From Ophiodon elongatus (Eukaryota; Chordata; Actinopteri; Perciformes; Hexagrammidae): DNA of 64,000 nucleotides. This document shows positions 59,770 through 64,000 of this stretch, piece by piece. Within the stretch, counting starts at the first letter, position 1. Each line of letters opens with the position of its first letter. The notes beneath the pieces are model-generated. The model saw nothing but the letters and a program-made list of their open reading frames with translations, searched no databases and was not told where the DNA came from. A program made the translations under genes and the position numbers. The DNA is taken from positions 1,809,001 through 1,873,000 of the forward strand of contig JACSYO010001856.1 in the NCBI GenBank assembly GCA_016806645.1. The letters are read 5' to 3'.

Positions 59770-62700
59770 GTGAGCCACACGTCCATCCACTGATGGCCTG
59801 ACCAGCTCCAGTGGGCTACAGAGTGCATGGCCAGTGGATCAAGTTCTCCCTTTGATTGAGGTCAGTGTTCCTGAGAGCAAAGGCTTAGTGGTGCTCGGCT
59901 CACCACAATCCAGCTCTTGTTTCAGGGGAAATGGGCAGACCTCAGAGGGCAACCTCAAGGTGAAAGACATGATAAGTGTTGGGGAGTAGTGGAGGACCGA
60001 TGCTGTGTCCACATTAAAGATGTGGATTGCTTCAGTTGAGTCAAAGGACTGAGGTTTCTGAGAGATGCTGACAGATATTGAATATAAAGTTAGTAACTGT
60101 TTTGTATGAAAGTACTTTGTAGGATTTGTATCTGAAAGCTGTTTTCTAAATGCAGCTGTCGGGTTCAAGAAAGCCGGAATATAAGGCAAACGATTGCCTT
60201 TTCATCAGTTGAAACACAGAAATAAACACCCTTAATGATATCGGGCTTATGTACAAATTTGATCTTATTTTTGCAAATGAATATTCTTTAACAAAAGTCG
60301 CTTAATCTAATTAGCAGTAATGCCGATTCACAATTTTCTAAACATCTCAAAATAATAATTTAAGTGAGCACTTACTTGTTAAAGTAAGTCTTTTTTTTCT
60401 TGTGATCTGACATTTGTAAATCAATTTCTTGTTAGAATAATACAGCCAATATTTAATCTCTCATCTTGGATGGAAACTGGCAAACGGGTCAAAATCAATC
60501 TTGAGAGCACAGTGACCCATGAGGAGTTCAATTATCCTGATAAAATACAATTGCACAGAAATATCCCTGTTCCCTTATTTTCACATCAGATGCCAAACTC
60601 TTTAACAGGTTGTTCATATCTTCCCGATTTGTATTGATTTATTTCACGGTAAATATTGTGAATCTTTTTGGTTTTCTATAGAATATATCTTACAAAAATT
60701 CACACTTTCAGGTGTGTCGCTGTGTTATATTTTATTTATTTGTCTTTATAACTGTAAATATTTTGTGCTTATACACATTTAAAAATGTAATGTATGCTAC
60801 AGGTAATATAAAGAATTACAGTAATGTAGTTTGAATCACAACATAACAGGGAATTATATTTTCAGAAATTACAACATAATAATGTAGTAAATTCCTGTAA
60901 TTTCTGGCAGACATAGTTTAATTACACATAATCATTATATACCCCAAAATACTGCATCAAATGGGCATCAGAGTCCAAAGCAGCGTTCCAGTTCACTCTT
61001 CTTCTGTTTAAACTGTCAAGCCAACTCACGCTTTCACAAGCCAATATGGAGAAGGACCAACAGCCTTCTCTCTTCATCATGGCTATACAGTAATACATTA
61101 ACAACAAATAATGAAGAAATTCATCAGAGAAGACTTTGCATATAGATAGCCTACTTAAGCCGGAAGCGGCTATTAACATAACTTGCAGGGAGTGGTGGAT
61201 AATTAGAGTGACTCCTTCTTCCCTCCCCTTTCTGTGACTAATAGAGAGGCCATGGCGACAGAAGGAGGTCATGTAACAGGCTTTTAGCTTCCCAATCTAC
61301 ATGAATCCTCCATTCAATGGAAATAAATTCCATATAAATCTTCAGTATTGTTTTGCTTCACCCATACTCACAAACTCTGCCTGTATTTCACCACCCTAAA
61401 CCTAACAACGGTCTTTGAATGTTGTGTTGACAAACCGCAACCAACAAATCCATTCCTTCCTTCAATATGAGGAACATTTAATCTGGCCAGGCTCAAGTGC
61501 CCCTCCAGTTTGATTTTAGGCCAAACATTCACCCAAAACCTGAAGCTACACATACAAAAGTTATGACTAGTGATTAGCTGTGGCAGTTTCATGACCACCC
61601 ATGGGCTCTTGTAGTTGGGTTTCTAACCACCTGTGGATGAACAAATCTTAACCTAATAGATGAGGCGCTTATCCCTACGAAATCCCTGACAGCACTCAAC
61701 TAATTATACAAATCTCTGGGAACAGGTCATTAACTACAGGATATATTAAATATCCTCAGGATTTAGACCCCATCCATCAAACGTCCTGTCTCTACTCCCT
61801 TCGACAGGATGGATGGTGTGCACATCAATCACTGTAGGGCACCATTTGAAGCAGGTGGAGTAGTCGGGGGCATATGCTAGACAGTTGTAGCGTAGACTGA
61901 ACGAATTGCCTCGTGTGATCAATGTTGGCAGCATGATAGCAATTTTTAAATATGCATGCAACTGTTTCCTTCATTACCTTTTTCGATATGCTGTTTCCTG
62001 CTGTCATAAGCGACCTTAGTTGTTCTCACTTTTTCACTTGACATTCACTGAAAAACACAAAGAAATGACTAATAGCTAATGGTACTTGGTTTAAGTTTGG
62101 ATGGCGATGCAAATTAAGGAGTGCAAAATACGCCAAAAATCTGCTGAAGCATCATTATTATGATGCATGAAACTTTCTTAAGGGCACTCCCCGCAGTGCC
62201 AAGTGATATTTAAACAGCTGGAGATACCGCTGTTATTATATCAAAACATTTTTCATAACTTTGGATGGCAGCTGCAAAATAACACATTTCCCATGTTTCC
62301 CATGAAAACAAAAAACCTGCAGGTGTTCTGTGGGATATTGGCAAAAGAGAAAAATGCTGTGCTTATATTTTCTCGTTGGCATTTAAGCTGTTATCAGATT
62401 ATTCAGAAACCAGAAGAGAATTGGTCTGTGTCAAAGATGCAACTCAACTAATTATATTATTGGTATATTTTTCCACCAGGAATATAATTAATATGTAAAT
62501 ATTCATATTCTTTTCCCCATACAACTTTATTGGACACACACACATATACACACATCGTTTAGCAGCAGTTTATTCATTTGACATCACTGCCCTAGCATGA
62601 GTGGTCGTGCAGCCACAATGATTTGAAAAGTGTCATGTCAGGGATCTGAAAATTGATTCAAGAAAATGACAGAGCTCGAGTGCATTACTCATGTGCATGA

Positions 62701-63119
62701 CTGCTGCTCGGCTGCGCTCTAAAGGTCTGCTCAAAGTTGCCTGTCAAGAATGCTAGGGTGAGAGTGAGACGTCAGGCTGTGAAAATAACATATTAACACA
62801 AAAAAGAATCTATATCTATACCTTACATACAGTCTTACCCTGAGATATGACATGACACTGCCAGGTAATTGTTCATTTGTCACATTCATGTATGGGAGTG
62901 TGTCTGTGCATGTAAATGTACATTTGTCTTGTATTCATAAGGTGTGACATGTCAATTTGAAGGTCGATGGCAATGCATGACAATGTTGCTGTTAATGAAT
63001 ATCAGATTTGACAGGACATGTCATGTTTTATGCTCCATGTGAAACAAATTGTTCGGCGACCTTGTTCGGGGTCATCTATAATTTCTGAGAAATTATTTTT
63101 TGAAACCGCACATATTCTA

Positions 63120-63260
63120 GTGTTGATTGTAAAGCGTTAGATGAGCTGAGTTAGATGATAATATTTATACCTCCCTCATGCATTTATGCTAAATATGAAG
63201 CTACAACTCCGAGATGTTTAGCTTAGCTTAGCTTAGTTTAAGAGGTGTTCGGCAGCTAGC
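63120..63260 (-). repeat. Dispersed teleost repeat copy, opposite orientation to the 28.7 kb copy
   Basis: The plus strand reads GTTAGATGATAATATTTATA, CCTCCCTCATGC, AAATATGAAGCTACAACTC and then (GCTTA) repeats. The teleost family consensus as I know it reads GTTAGATGAGAAGATCGATA, CCACTCTCATG, AAATATGAAGCTACAGCC, GTTAGCTTAGCTTAG in the same order. The 28690-28867 copy is the reverse orientation. Divergence is considerable. Confidence 0.5.
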
Positions 63261-64000
63261 TTAAATGCCAGAAACTCTCAAACAATTTACAAGTACAAAA
63301 TGCGCACATTTATCACATAGTACTTTTGGATATCTACCTTTCTATGAATCCATTAATCTACTTGTCCTTATGTCTGCTTATGCAGCCATATATTCTTATG
63401 AATCAATAATCTAAAACAGTGATATCTGAAATACATGTCTCATTCACGTCCAATATATCCATGCAGCTGCAGCAGCATGAGAACAGCTCTGATGTTTCTC
63501 TTGTTGAGGACAAGACAGGAGGAAGGAGAGAAAGTGGAGAGATTGTCAGCGGCATTCATTTCGTCCCCTCACAGTTGACGATGGATAACTGCAACACTCC
63601 ACCGTCACTGTTGGCTTCTGATAAGCCCTCTTTTTGAGGCCCAAGGTGGCATGGCCTCTTAATGGAATTGCTCTCATCCGGGTAGCAGTGGTCTATCGCC
63701 TGCTCTCACCAGAGAAAGAGGACCCCCTTTGTGAACCGAATGAACTGGGAGATTGATGAGGCTTGGCTGTGTGAAATCAGCACAGCCCCATCTCCAATCT
63801 AGCCCGAAGCCTCCAAAGGGTGACTATTTAGGGGGGTATAATTCATATGTATGTGAAAATGAAATGCCTCCACCGTGTTGTTTGGAAAAGCAATGTAATG
63901 CCAACATATGTCACACTCTAGTGAAACAGCCTGGAGATCCTGCATGTAATTGGCAACAGAAAACACAACATAATGTATGTCTCCGTCTCAGCGTTGTGCA
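63261..64000. other. Right-edge stretch, nothing recognised
   Basis: Unique-looking sequence with a 72-codon plus-strand frame (63419-63637) that has no family resemblance. No repeat or gene could be supported. Confidence 0.5.

Larger units (their letters stand above)
53663..63119. other. Intergenic stretch, no gene recognised
   Basis: AT-rich DNA with simple repeats listed separately. The frames at 59241-59652 (plus), 59839-60189 (minus) and 60922-61272 (minus) are 80-132 codons long, without convincing splice context or family resemblance. An eroded ATGGGNCC-rich stretch lies at about 55800-56180. Confidence 0.55.

Noticed and set aside
60922..61272. 116-codon minus-strand frame
   Set aside because: No recognisable motif, no splice sites of quality at its edges, and a length expected by chance in this many kilobases.

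Overview
This window is vertebrate nuclear DNA, almost certainly from a ray-finned fish and probably a spiny-rayed teleost. The sequence is AT-rich and full of long (CA)n, (GA)n and (TA)n microsatellites. It carries interspersed repeats of a type I recognise from teleost genomes: a tRNA-headed SINE, hAT elements, MITE-like inverted repeats and unnamed medium-copy families. It also holds a split gene with GT-AG splice sites and a CpG-rich promoter. There is nothing prokaryotic: no operons, CRISPR or phage.

Only one gene can be identified with confidence. It is shf, the SH2-domain adaptor of the SHB/SHD/SHE/SHF family, on the minus strand. Coding exon 1 (33326 down to 32880) gives the family N-terminus (MAKW start, proline-rich PPKPDY, ELDFEDPY, SPKHRLIKVE). 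Exon 2 (16586 down to 16454) gives ILEDYADPFDAE...NDGYMEPYEAQKMMA, which fits SHF better than its paralogs. A 16.3 kb first intron separates them. The later exons, including the SH2 domain, were not found at lower coordinates and should lie off the left edge, so 1-16453 is read as part of intron 2.

Layout. 1-16453: partial shf intron 2, with a complete non-autonomous hAT element (644-1525, exact 8-bp target duplication), a recurrent fish repeat (about 7.8-8.1 kb), a CpG-rich patch near 12.1 kb, a SINE-body fragment near 14.5 kb, a perfect hairpin at 14949, and large CA/GA/GT arrays including a 64-bp alternating purine-pyrimidine tract. 16587-32879: intron 1, with an inverted-repeat element at 22468-22840, weak coding-exon candidates on the minus strand (28.0-27.3 and 24.0-23.6 kb), an exactly duplicated 81-bp AT-rich unit near 31 kb and a polypurine/polypyrimidine tract near 32 kb. 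32820-33700: CpG island, shf exon 1 and promoter with a strong G-quadruplex motif. 33700-64000: shf upstream flank with no recognisable gene. It holds a SINE (53363-53662), two opposed copies of one repeat family (42.85-43.17 and 47.70-47.85 kb), a repeat at 63.1 kb that pairs with one at 28.7 kb, and simple repeats. This half reads as intergenic.

No wholly new system was recognised. The items most worth a second look are the out-of-frame upstream ORF that overlaps shf exon 1, the candidate minus-strand exons inside intron 1, and the promoter G-quadruplex. Splice sites, orthology and repeat identities were read by eye and not confirmed by any search.
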